This document shows positions 35,136 through 44,054 of a DNA stretch of 64,000 nt, piece after piece. The notes under the pieces are model-generated. The model was not told the origin of the DNA, made no database searches, and saw only the letters and a list, made by a program, of their open reading frames with translations. Each line of letters opens with the position of its first letter. The stretch's first letter is position 1. The stretch comes from Streptomyces sp. ISL-1. Its GTDB lineage: Bacteria; Actinomycetota; Actinomycetes; Streptomycetales; Streptomycetaceae. Location: positions 62,001 through 126,000 of the forward strand of contig NZ_JAGGOI010000024.1 in assembly GCF_018614585.1 (NCBI RefSeq), read 5' to 3'. The translations under genes were made by a program, and so were the position numbers.

Positions 35136-38100
35136 TCATTCCACTATTTGGCGGCCTTCCGGCTGGGCGCTGCACGAGGAACGGAACGCGCAGTGGGTGC
35201 AGTGCTGCCCCGCGCTCGGGGTGAAACGCTCGTCGAGTACCCGGCCCGCGGCGGTGGCCAGCAGCTCGCCGACCCACTCCCCCGCGAGGGGCTCCTGCGC
35301 CTGGATCCTGGGGAGGGCGTCGCCACCCTCCTTCGTGGCCGCGGCCTGGCGCAGCTGTACGAGCTCGGCGCCGCCGGGCTCGGGGCGGCGGCCGTCGAAG
35401 ACCTCGTCCACGGCGCCTTCGCGCACGGCGAGCTGGTAGACGGCGAGTTGAGGGTGCCGGGCGACCTCGTCCCGGGTCGGCGTCTGCTTGCCGGTCTTGA
35501 AGTCGACGACGTACGCGCGTCCTTCGGCGTCCTGCTCCACGCGATCCATGGAGCCCCGGATGCGTACCTCGTACTCGCCGGCCTCCAGGGTCACGTCGAA
35601 GCCGTGCTCGGTGGCGGCGGGCGCCCGGCCTCCGCGATCCATGACGTGCCAGCGCAGGAAGCGTTCGAGCGCCACGCGCGCGTGCTCCTTCTCCTGCTGC
35701 GACTTCCATGGCGCGTCGAATACGAGCGCGCTCCAGACGGAGTCGAGGCGCTCCATGAGAACGGCCAGGTCGGCGGGGGTCTGTCCGGAGGCGACCTCGT
35801 CCGCGAGTACGTGAACGACGTTGCCGAACCCCTGGGCGGCCGTTGACGGGGCGTCCGCCTTCACCTCGCGGCCCAGGAACCACTGGAGCGCGCAGGTGTT
35901 GGCCAGCTGGTCCAGTGCGCTGCCGGAGAGGGTGACGGGCTGGTTCCGGTCCCGCAGTGGGAGCCGGCTGTGGGTCGGCTCGTACAGGCCCCACCAGCGG
36001 TAGGGATGCGCGGCGGGCACGAGCGGCTGGCCCTCGTCGTCAGCGAGCGCCGCGAGGCGCGCGAGGCGGCGGGCGGCGGCGTCGCGCAACGCGGGTGTCG
36101 CCTGTGGGTCCACGGTGGTGGCGCGCAGCTCGGCGACGAGCGCGGCGACGGCAAGGGGGCGGCGGGGGCGGCCGGTGATGTCCTTGGGTTCGACGCCGAG
36201 TTCGGTGAGGAAGCGAGATGGCTGGTCGCCGTCGTCGGCGGGTGCCTTGACGGCGGTGACGACGAGGCGGTCGCGGGCGCGGGTGGCTGCGACGTAGAAG
36301 AGCCGGCGTTCCTCGGCGAGGAGGGCGCCGGGGGTGAGGGGCTCGGCGAGCCCGTCGCGCCCGATCCTGTCCGCCTCCAGGAGCGAGCCCCGCCGTCGCA
36401 GATCGGGCCAGAGGCCTTCCTGTACGCCGGCGACGACGACGAGGCTCCATTCCAGGCCCTTGGAGCGGTGGGCGGTCATGAGACGTACGGCGTCGGGGCG
36501 GGCGCTTCTCCCGGCGAGGGTGTCGGCGGCGATGTCCTGGGCCTCGATCTCCTCGAGGAAGTTGAGGGCGCCTCGGCCGCCGATGCGCTCTTCGGCACGG
36601 GCGGCGGTCTCGAACAGGGCGCAGACGGCGTCGAGATCGCGGTCGGCGTTGCGTCCGGCCGCGCCGCCGCGGAGAGCAGCGCGTTCGAGGCGCTGCGGCC
36701 ACGGGGTGCCGGCCCACAGCTCCCACAGCGCCTCTTCTGCGGTGCCGCCGCCCTCGAGGAGCGCGCGTGCCTTGCGCAGGAGCGCGCCGAGCCGCTGGGC
36801 GCCGCGGGCGTACGCGGGGTCGTGCGCGACGAGGCGCTCGGGCGCGGCGAGGGCGCGGGCGAGGAGCTGGTCGGAGGGCGGGGGCACGCGATTTCCGCCG
36901 GCGCGCTCCTCCTCTCGCAGGGCGCGGCCGAGACGACGGAGATCGGCGGCGTCCATCCCGCCGAGGGGGGAGGTGAGGAGGGTGAGGGCGGTATCTGTGC
37001 TGAGCCAGGGGGTGGTGGGGTCGTCCTTCGCCTTCGCCTGCGCCGCGGTGTCGGCCGGGCCGGCCGTACCGTCCACGACCGCGTCGACCGGGTTCGCGCC
37101 ATCCCCTGCCGCGTCGGCCGGGTTCGCGCCATCCCCTGCGTCGTCCGCCGGGCTGTCCGTGGCCTCCCTCGCCGCGTCCGCCGGCCTGTGCGCGCCCTCC
37201 ACCGCCGCGTCCGCCGGGCTGTCCGTGGCCTCCACCGCCGCGTTCGCGGGTTGCGCCCCCCGCGGCTGCGTCGCCGCCCTGGCCACCGCGCGCAGTGCCG
37301 TCAGCAGCGGAGACACCGCCGGTTCGTGGCGCAGAGGGACGTCGTCGCCGTCGATTTCCAGGGGGACGCCCGCCGACGTCAGAGCGCGGCGGACCGCGGG
37401 GATCGTGCGGCCGCCCGCGCGGACCAGGACCGCCATGTCATGCCAGGGGACGCCGTCCTCCAGGTGGGCCCGGCGCAGGATGTCCGCGACGTTGTCCAGT
37501 TCCGTGGAGGTCGTCGGGTAGGTGTACGTCTCGACCCGGCCGCCCTCCCGGGCCGCGCCCAGTTCCCGGTGCGCCCGGGCCTTCTCCGACGGCAGGCGGG
37601 GCAGCGGCATCCGGCGGGTCAGCAGCCGGGTCGCCGCCAGCAGGTGCTCGCCGCTGCGGCGGGACGTCGTCAGGACCGCCACGTCCGCCGGACTGCCGTC
37701 CGCGTGCCGGAAGGCATCGGGGAAGTCGAGGATGCCGTTCACGTCGGCGCCGCGGAACGCGTAGATCGACTGGTCCGGATCGCCGAACGCGACCAGCGTG
37801 CGCCCCTGCCCGGCCAGTGCCTGGAGCAGCCGTACCTGGGCCGGGTCGGTGTCCTGGTACTCGTCCACGAACACCGCGTCGTAGGGGAAGCCGGAAGGCG
37901 AGGCGACCCGCTGGGCCAGCAGCACCGCCCGGTGCACCAGCTCCGCGTAGTCGAGCACCCCCTGCAGGTCCAGGACGTCCAGATACTCGGCGAGGAAGGA
38001 CGCGGCCGCCCCCCAGTCGGGGCGGCCGGTGCGGGCCGCGAAGCGGGCCAGAGAGTCGGGGCCCAGGCCCAGCTCACGGCTCCGGGCGAGCACCGCCCGC

Positions 38101-38693
38101 ACCTCGTCGGCGAAGCCACGCGTCGTCAGGCATGCCCGCAGCTCGTCCGGCCAGTGATTGCGTGCCAGCCCTTCCGTCTCCAGATCGAGCTGGCCCGCCA
38201 GCAGTTCCCGTACGGCGACGTCCTGCTCGGGACCCGACAGCAGCCGCAGCGGCTCGGAGAAAAGATCGGCGTCCTGGTGCGCGCGGACCAGGGCGTAGCA
38301 GAAAGAGTGGAAGGTCGTCGCCTGCGGCCCCCGCGCGCCGCCGAGCCGCAGCGCCATCCGGTCGCGCAGTTCCACCGCCGCCCTGCGGCTGAAGGTGAGC
38401 ACCAGAATCCGGGCCGGATCCGTCCCCTTGGCCACCCGCGCGGCGACCGACTCCACCAGCGTGGTGGTCTTGCCGGTCCCAGGACCTGCCAGAACGAGCA
38501 GCGGGCCATGATCGTGGTCAACCACCGAACGCTGATTCGCGTCCAGGAGAGGGGGATCCACGGTGTCCGGCGGGGTACGCACCAGTCGGTACGCGCCCGG
38601 GGTCCTCCCTCTACGCCCCTGCGGGCGTGGGGGGACCCCCTGCCGTACCTGTTGCTGGTACGGCGTACGTCCGGTGGTGGAGGAGGAGCTCAC
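35136..38693 (-). CDS. adnA: AdnA-type helicase-nuclease subunit with Fe-S cysteines
   Basis: 1185 residues. Motor motifs: Walker A LLVLAGPGTGKTTTLVES, LVLTFSRRAAVELRDRM, Walker B DAVFVDEYQDTDPAQVRLLQ, GDPDQSIYAFRGADV, LMTAHRSKGLEWSLVVVAG. C-terminal nuclease: NVVHVLADE, GSMDRVEQD, YVVDFKTGKQTP. Four Cys for a [4Fe-4S] cluster: one in NTCALQWFLG and three in QHCTHCAFRSSC, as in AddB-like nucleases. An Ala/Asp-rich repeat (DSPADAAVEG, NPADAAGDG) occupies roughly residues 470-550. It works with AdnB as a heterodimeric end-resection motor. GTG 38693 is used; the first 35 residues are not conserved. Confidence 0.92.
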   Translation of the reverse strand: MSSSSTTGRTPYQQQVRQGVPPRPQGRRGRTPGAYRLVRTPPDTVDPPLLDANQRSVVDHDHGPLLVLAGPGTGKTTTLVESVAARVAKGTDPARILVLTFSRRAAVELRDRMALRLGGARGPQATTFHSFCYALVRAHQDADLFSEPLRLLSGPEQDVAVRELLAGQLDLETEGLARNHWPDELRACLTTRGFADEVRAVLARSRELGLGPDSLARFAARTGRPDWGAAASFLAEYLDVLDLQGVLDYAELVHRAVLLAQRVASPSGFPYDAVFVDEYQDTDPAQVRLLQALAGQGRTLVAFGDPDQSIYAFRGADVNGILDFPDAFRHADGSPADVAVLTTSRRSGEHLLAATRLLTRRMPLPRLPSEKARAHRELGAAREGGRVETYTYPTTSTELDNVADILRRAHLEDGVPWHDMAVLVRAGGRTIPAVRRALTSAGVPLEIDGDDVPLRHEPAVSPLLTALRAVARAATQPRGAQPANAAVEATDSPADAAVEGAHRPADAAREATDSPADDAGDGANPADAAGDGANPVDAVVDGTAGPADTAAQAKAKDDPTTPWLSTDTALTLLTSPLGGMDAADLRRLGRALREEERAGGNRVPPPSDQLLARALAAPERLVAHDPAYARGAQRLGALLRKARALLEGGGTAEEALWELWAGTPWPQRLERAALRGGAAGRNADRDLDAVCALFETAARAEERIGGRGALNFLEEIEAQDIAADTLAGRSARPDAVRLMTAHRSKGLEWSLVVVAGVQEGLWPDLRRRGSLLEADRIGRDGLAEPLTPGALLAEERRLFYVAATRARDRLVVTAVKAPADDGDQPSRFLTELGVEPKDITGRPRRPLAVAALVAELRATTVDPQATPALRDAAARRLARLAALADDEGQPLVPAAHPYRWWGLYEPTHSRLPLRDRNQPVTLSGSALDQLANTCALQWFLGREVKADAPSTAAQGFGNVVHVLADEVASGQTPADLAVLMERLDSVWSALVFDAPWKSQQEKEHARVALERFLRWHVMDRGGRAPAATEHGFDVTLEAGEYEVRIRGSMDRVEQDAEGRAYVVDFKTGKQTPTRDEVARHPQLAVYQLAVREGAVDEVFDGRRPEPGGAELVQLRQAAATKEGGDALPRIQAQEPLAGEWVGELLATAAGRVLDERFTPSAGQHCTHCAFRSSCSAQPEGRQIVE

Positions 38694-38851
38694 GTGGATC
38701 GCCGGTCCTGGTGGGTGTGCTGGTGGTGATGGAGCGGTTCGTGCCGCGGGCTGACGACGCTACGCGAGCGCGCTGCCGCGACGCAGCGAGTCCGGCGCGC
38801 GCTCCATACGGTGGTCGGAGCGCCCGTACGACCGCCGAATGGCGGAAGCTG

Positions 38852-39202
38852 TCATATATGAGCGCTGTCTCCGGCACCACCACCGCCGTCCCATCGTGCG
38901 CGCTTCATGTCGAGGCGCGGCACGTGGCCCTCGGCGCTGCGCGCTGCCTCGCGCAGGGGCGTCCCCTCGGTGCGGTAGTGCTCCATGGCACGCAGCTCAT
39001 GGCCGGGCAGCAGCGCGCCGTCCGCGCGCACGACACGCCACCAGGGCACGCCGCCGCCGTAGAGGGACATCGCCCGTCCGACCTGGCGCGGCCCGCCCTC
39101 GCCGAGCCACTCGGCGACGTCGCCGTACGTCATCACCCGGCCCGGCGGAATCAGCTCGGCGACCTCGAGCACCCGCTCCGCGTACTCCGGCAGCTCTTCC
39201 AT
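38852..39202 (-). CDS. alkyltransferase-like protein (ATL), PWWR active site
   Basis: About 116 residues of the O6-methylguanine-DNA methyltransferase fold: VLEVAELIPPGRVMTYGDVAEWLGEGGPRQVGRAM, then GGVPWWRVVRADGALLPG. Methyltransferases have PCHR here; PWWR lacks the acceptor Cys, which is the ATL signature. ATLs bind O6-alkylguanine and hand it to nucleotide excision repair. ATG 39202 (MEELPEYAERV) has an AGGA spaced eight bases upstream; ATG 39211 has its purine tract abutting. It lies upstream of adnA in the same direction, fitting the repair neighbourhood. Confidence 0.87.
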   Translation of the reverse strand: MEELPEYAERVLEVAELIPPGRVMTYGDVAEWLGEGGPRQVGRAMSLYGGGVPWWRVVRADGALLPGHELRAMEHYRTEGTPLREAARSAEGHVPRLDMKRARWDGGGGAGDSAHI

Positions 39203-39354
39203 CCGGCCCATCCTGCCGCACGCCACCGACAACGCAGCGGACAGCCCGACCCCAGGGGCAAAGGGGCGTATCCTGCCCGCCTCACGCCCTCGCAATGCAC
39301 CCTGATGCCCCCCTCTGCCATCGGGCCGTGCCACCATCATGCGGGCGGTGACTG

Positions 39355-42267
39355 GTGATACGAGATCAAGAAGAGACCGAGACGGCGAAGGAGCAGGGCG
39401 TGCAGCCTCCTCAGGCGGCTGACACCCCTGAGTCCGAGTCGTACCCGGACGCGCCCGTTCCGCAGGCCGGTGCCGCCGCCCCCGAGGGGAAGAAAGAAGC
39501 CGCGGACAACGCCATCGGCAAGGCCTCGGACACAGCTGCAGACAAAGCTGCAGACACAGCCGCAGGCAAGGCTCCGGACAAGGCGTCGGACGAAGCCGCC
39601 GACCCGGCCGCGGACAAATCCGCCGGCCCGGCTGCGGCCAAAGCGGCAGCGAAGGCGGCAGACGCCTCGGGCGACACCGGCGTCGACCGGGTCTCGGGTG
39701 ACGAGCCGTTGCTCGCCGCCCGCGTCCACCGCCCCGCCGACCTGCTGCGCCTGCTCATCGGCATCCTCGCGATCGCCGTCGTACTCGCCATCGCCGCCTT
39801 CGCCCACGGCACCACATCCGGCCTCGAGCAGGACATCAACAAGGGCACCGGACAGGCCCCCGACCTCTTCGTCAAGATCGCCGGGCTGGTCTCCAGCATC
39901 GCCGTGCTGCTCGTCCCGGTCGCCTTCGCGATCGAGCGGCTGATCAAGCGGGACGGACTGCGGATCGCGGACGGCGTACTCGCCGCGGTACTCGCACACG
40001 GCGCCACCCTCGCCACCGACCTCTGGGTCTCCAGGGCCGCGCCCGGCCCCCTCCAGGAGGCCCTGACCCAGGCGCAGACGGGCGGCGGCCTGACCGACCC
40101 CGTCCACGGCTATCTCGCGCCCGTCATCGCGTACATGACGGCCGTCGGCATGTCCCGCAGACCCCGCTGGCGTGCGGTCCTGTGGGTGGTCCTGTTGCTC
40201 GACGCCTTCGCGATGCTGGTCGCCGGCTACACCACCCCGTTCTCGATCATCCTCACCGTGCTGCTGGGCTGGACCGTCGCCTACGGCACGCTGTACGCCG
40301 TCGGCTCACCGAACGTACGGCCCACCGGCCGGACCCTGCTGGCCGGTCTGCGCCACGTCGGCTTCCGCCCGGTCACCGCCATGCGCGCCGAGGAAGTCCC
40401 CGACTCCGCCGAGCCTGGCGACCGCGGCCGCCGCTACCAGGTCACGCTGGAGGAGGGCGCGCCGCTCGATGTCACCGTCGTCGACCGCGAGCAGCAGGCA
40501 CAGGGCTTCTTCTACCGGGTGTGGCGCCGGCTGACACTGCGTTCCATCACCACGCGCCGCTCGATCCCGTCGCTGCGCCAGGCCCTGGAGCAGGAGGCGC
40601 TGCTCGCGTACGCCGCGATCGCCGCCGGTGCCAACGCGCCCAAGCTGATCGCGACGTCGGAGCTCGGTCCGGACGCCGTGATGCTGGTCTACGAGCACCT
40701 GGGCGGCCGTTCCCTCGACTCCATGGCGGACGAGGAGGTCACCGACGACGTGCTGCGCGGTGCCTGGCGGCAGGTGAAGGCGCTCCAGTCGAGGCGTATC
40801 GCGCACCGGCGGCTGACCGGCGACGCGATTTTGGTGGATCGTTCCGGCAAGGTGATCCTGACCGATCTGCGCGGCGGCGAGATCGCCGCGGGCGATGTGG
40901 TGCTGCGCATGGACATCGCGCAGCTGCTCACCACGACCGGGCTGCGGGTCGGCGCCGAGCGTGCGGTGGCCACCGCCGTCGAGGAGCTCGGCCCCGACAA
41001 GGTCGCCGACTGTCTGCCGCTGCTCCAGCCGATCGCGCTGAGCCGCTCGACCCGGGCGACGCTGCGCAGACTCGCCCGCGAGCGCTCGCAACGCGAGCGG
41101 GAGGCGGTGCTGGAGGCATCCGCGGCCGCCAGGCGGGCCCGTACGGCGGAGACGGAAGAGGCGGCGGTCGACGACCGCAAGGCCGTCCGCAAGACCGAAC
41201 GGGCGGAGAAGCAGGCCGACAAGAAGGCCATGGACGAGGCCATGGACGAGGTGCGCGAGGAGGATCTGCTCTCCCAGATCCGCCGGCAGATGCTCCTGAT
41301 CAGGCCGCAGGCGCCGGTCGAGCCGGTCCGCCTGGAGCGCATCAGGCCGCGTACGCTCGTCAGCTTCATCGCCGGCGCGGTCGCCGCGTACTTCCTGCTC
41401 TCGCAGCTCGCCGGCATCGACTTCGGCACGGTCTTCGCCCGCGCCCACTGGGGCTGGGTGGCGGCCGCGGTCGCCTTCTCCGTACTCAGCTACTTCGCGG
41501 CGGCGATGAGCCTGCTCGGCTTCGTGCCCGAGCGGGTGTCGTTCCTGCGGACCGTCGTCGCGCAGGTCGCCGGGTCCTTCGTCAAGATCGTCGCCCCGGC
41601 GGCGGTCGGCGGCGTGGCGCTGAACACCCGCTTCCTGCAGCGTTCGGGAGTACGCCCCGGCCTGGCGGTGGCCAGCGTCGGCGCCTCCCAGCTCTTCGGG
41701 CTCGGCGCGCACATCCTGCTGCTGCTGCTCTTCGGCTATCTGACCGGTACAGAGCGGACGGCGTCGTTCACCCCGTCCAGGACGGTGATCGCGGGGCTGC
41801 TCACGGTCGCTGTGCTGGTGCTGGTGGTGACCGCGATCCCGTTCCTGCGCAAGTTCGTCTCGACGCGGCTGCGCTCGCTGTTCGCCGGAGTGGTGCCGCG
41901 CATGCTCGACGTACTGCAGCGGCCGATGAAACTGCTCACAGGCATCGGCGGGATGCTGCTGCTGACCGGCGTGTTCGTGATGTGCCTGGACGCGTCGATC
42001 CGGGCCTTCGACAACGGCAACCAACCGCTGAGCTACGCCAGCATCGCCGTGGTCTTCCTGGCGGGCAACGCACTGGGCTCGGCCGCGCCGACACCGGGCG
42101 GCGTGGGCGCGGTCGAGGGTGCGCTGACCTTCGGTCTGATCGTGGCCGGGGTGCCGAAGGAGGTCGCTGCGCCGGCGGTGCTGCTGTACCGCATGATGAC
42201 GCTGTGGCTGCCGGTGCTGCCGGGGTGGTTCGCCTTCAACCACCTGACCCGCAAGGGCGCGCTGTAG
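39355..42267 (+). CDS. LPG-synthase-type membrane protein with central pseudokinase-like segment
   Basis: 970 residues. N-terminal about 110 residues are Ala/Asp/Lys repeats (DKAADTAAGKAPDKASDEAA). A first group of helices follows (LLRLLIGILAIAVVLAIAAF, LVSSIAVLLVPVAFAI). About residues 340-560 form a soluble kinase-like region (APLDVTVVDREQQAQGFFYR, QEALLAYAAIAAGANAPKLI, IAHRRLTGDAILVDRSGKVI, then LTDLRGG) in which the catalytic HxD and DFG are degraded. C-terminal 8 or so helices belong to the lysylphosphatidylglycerol synthase/flippase family (ALGSAAPTPGGVGAVEGALT). Probably involved in envelope lipid transport. GTG 39355. Confidence 0.84.
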   Translation: MIRDQEETETAKEQGVQPPQAADTPESESYPDAPVPQAGAAAPEGKKEAADNAIGKASDTAADKAADTAAGKAPDKASDEAADPAADKSAGPAAAKAAAKAADASGDTGVDRVSGDEPLLAARVHRPADLLRLLIGILAIAVVLAIAAFAHGTTSGLEQDINKGTGQAPDLFVKIAGLVSSIAVLLVPVAFAIERLIKRDGLRIADGVLAAVLAHGATLATDLWVSRAAPGPLQEALTQAQTGGGLTDPVHGYLAPVIAYMTAVGMSRRPRWRAVLWVVLLLDAFAMLVAGYTTPFSIILTVLLGWTVAYGTLYAVGSPNVRPTGRTLLAGLRHVGFRPVTAMRAEEVPDSAEPGDRGRRYQVTLEEGAPLDVTVVDREQQAQGFFYRVWRRLTLRSITTRRSIPSLRQALEQEALLAYAAIAAGANAPKLIATSELGPDAVMLVYEHLGGRSLDSMADEEVTDDVLRGAWRQVKALQSRRIAHRRLTGDAILVDRSGKVILTDLRGGEIAAGDVVLRMDIAQLLTTTGLRVGAERAVATAVEELGPDKVADCLPLLQPIALSRSTRATLRRLARERSQREREAVLEASAAARRARTAETEEAAVDDRKAVRKTERAEKQADKKAMDEAMDEVREEDLLSQIRRQMLLIRPQAPVEPVRLERIRPRTLVSFIAGAVAAYFLLSQLAGIDFGTVFARAHWGWVAAAVAFSVLSYFAAAMSLLGFVPERVSFLRTVVAQVAGSFVKIVAPAAVGGVALNTRFLQRSGVRPGLAVASVGASQLFGLGAHILLLLLFGYLTGTERTASFTPSRTVIAGLLTVAVLVLVVTAIPFLRKFVSTRLRSLFAGVVPRMLDVLQRPMKLLTGIGGMLLLTGVFVMCLDASIRAFDNGNQPLSYASIAVVFLAGNALGSAAPTPGGVGAVEGALTFGLIVAGVPKEVAAPAVLLYRMMTLWLPVLPGWFAFNHLTRKGAL

Positions 42268-42300
42268 CGCCGGGGTCGCACGGCGGCCGTCCTCGCTCCC

Positions 42301-42317
42301 CCCGGACTTCGTCCGGG
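42301..42317 (+). terminator. possible terminator after the LPG-synthase-like gene
   Basis: Stem CCCGGAC-TTC-GTCCGGG, 34 bp after the stop codon. It is short; the moderate score reflects position and the common Streptomyces form. Confidence 0.4.
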
Positions 42318-42426
42318 CCCCCACGGGCTTGAAATCAGGCCCGTCCCGCGATTGAGGACCAATCCCGCGCCACCCGCATGGACCGCCGCCCGCGCGCCGA
42401 AAGCCCCGGCGGCGCACCATGGCGTC

Positions 42427-44007
42427 ATGCCGACCTCTTCCGCGGCCGTGCGCACCACCGCCTTGCGTACCGTCGCACTCGCCGCCTCCGTCGCCGTGCT
42501 GCTCACGGCCGCCGGCTGTTCCGGCAGCGACGAGGGCGCGGGCGGGGAGCGGGGGGCGCAGGATCTCGCCTCGCAGACACTGGACTGGCAGAAGTGCCCG
42601 CCGCCCTCGGAGGCGGAGGGCGGCGGACCCGCGCCCTCGCCGCTGCCCGGCGGCATCGCCTGGGAGTGCGCCTTCATGGACGCCCCACTCGACTACGCCA
42701 AGCCGGACGGCGAAACCATCGAGCTGGCTCTCATCCGGGCGAAGGCCCGCGACCCCGGCCGGCGGATCGGCTCCCTGATCTTCAACTTCGGCGGCCCCGG
42801 CGGCTCCGGGATCGCCACCCTGCCCGCCGCCGCCGCGGATTACGCCACCCTGCACACCCGCTACGACCTGGTCAGCTTCGACCCACGCGGGGTCGGCCGC
42901 AGTGCGGCGGTGGAGTGCGAGGACGACAAGCAGCTCGACGCGTACTTCGCCCAGGACTTCACGCCCGACGACGCAGCCGAGGAGAAGACGTACACGGAAA
43001 ACCTGGAGAACTTCGCCGAGGCCTGTGAGAAGAACTCCGGCGAGCAACTGCCGTACGTCGGCACCATCAACGCCGCCCGCGACATGGACCTGATGCGCCA
43101 GGTACTCGGCGACGACAAGCTCTACTACTTCGGCATCTCGTACGGCACCGAACTCGGCGGCGTCTACGCCCACTTGTTCCCGAAAAAGGTCGGCCGGGCC
43201 GTCTTCGACGCCGTCGTCGACCCGACCAAGAACTCCGAACAGAGCTCGCTGGGCCAGGCGCAGGGCTTCCAGCTGGCGCTCACCAACTTCGCCCAGGACT
43301 GCGTGGACCGCGGCGATCAGTGCCTGCTGCCCGGCTCCACGGCCCAGGAGATCCAGAACTGGATCATCGCGATGATCAACGAGCTCGACAAGAAGCCGAT
43401 CGCCGGCATCGGCGACCGGAAACTGACCCAGAGCCAGGCCACCAACGGAATCGCTCAGGCTCTGTACTCCAAGGAGTACTGGGAGTTGCTGGAACAGGGT
43501 CTCGACGAGGCCGACGGCGGCAAGGGCGCGCTGCTGCTCGCGCTCTCCGACGCGATGAACGGGCGCAGCGAGAACGGCCACTACAGCAACCTCGCGGCGG
43601 CGAACACGGCCATCAACTGCGTGGACTCCAAGGACCGCTGGTCCCTGCCGCAGACGGAGGCGAGACTGCCTGAGTTCCGCAAGGTGTCGCCCGTCTTCGG
43701 CGACTACCTCGGCTGGGGCCTGATGGGCTGCAGCGAATGGCCGGTGCCCGGCACCTGGAACACACCCGCCGTCACGGCGCCCGGCGCGCCGCCCATCGTC
43801 GTCATCGGCACCACCGGCGACCCGGCAACCCCGTACGAAGGCGCGAGGGCGATGGCCGACGCCCTCGGCAAGGGCGTCGGCGTGGAGGTCACGTTCCGGG
43901 GCGAGGGCCATGGCGCGTACAACGGCGGCAACAAGTGCGTGCAGCAGACCGTGAACGCCTACCTCCTCGAAGGCAAGACGCCTGCCGCCGGGACGGTCTG
44001 TCAGTAG
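42427..44007 (+). CDS. secreted alpha/beta-hydrolase lipoprotein (TAP-like), copy 1
   Basis: 526 residues. Signal and lipobox: VALAASVAVLLTAAGC. Fold motifs: SLIFNFGGPGGSGIATLP (oxyanion region), YDLVSFDPRGVGRS, catalytic Ser in YFGISYGTELGGVYA, Asp in IGTTGDPATPYEGA and His in FRGEGHGAYNGG, all conserved as in the tripeptidyl aminopeptidase-like (TAP) family. Six or so cysteines (CPPPSEAEG..., CVDRGDQC) suggest disulfides after export. ATG 42427 begins the signal peptide. A close paralogue follows 47 bp downstream. It probably cleaves small peptides outside the cell. Confidence 0.88.
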   Translation: MPTSSAAVRTTALRTVALAASVAVLLTAAGCSGSDEGAGGERGAQDLASQTLDWQKCPPPSEAEGGGPAPSPLPGGIAWECAFMDAPLDYAKPDGETIELALIRAKARDPGRRIGSLIFNFGGPGGSGIATLPAAAADYATLHTRYDLVSFDPRGVGRSAAVECEDDKQLDAYFAQDFTPDDAAEEKTYTENLENFAEACEKNSGEQLPYVGTINAARDMDLMRQVLGDDKLYYFGISYGTELGGVYAHLFPKKVGRAVFDAVVDPTKNSEQSSLGQAQGFQLALTNFAQDCVDRGDQCLLPGSTAQEIQNWIIAMINELDKKPIAGIGDRKLTQSQATNGIAQALYSKEYWELLEQGLDEADGGKGALLLALSDAMNGRSENGHYSNLAAANTAINCVDSKDRWSLPQTEARLPEFRKVSPVFGDYLGWGLMGCSEWPVPGTWNTPAVTAPGAPPIVVIGTTGDPATPYEGARAMADALGKGVGVEVTFRGEGHGAYNGGNKCVQQTVNAYLLEGKTPAAGTVCQ

Positions 44008-44054
44008 GCCCGCATAGGATTCAGAAAGAATCTTCGGAGCCATGGGGGCACGGG

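Noticed and set aside
35970-38729. 919-residue plus-strand open frame opposite adnA
   Set aside because: Shadow of the third-position GC bias; adnA carries all helicase and nuclease motifs in the other strand.
40306-44043. 1245-residue minus-strand open frame across two plus-strand genes
   Set aside because: It runs through a membrane protein and a hydrolase with recognised motifs, so it is a high-GC artefact.
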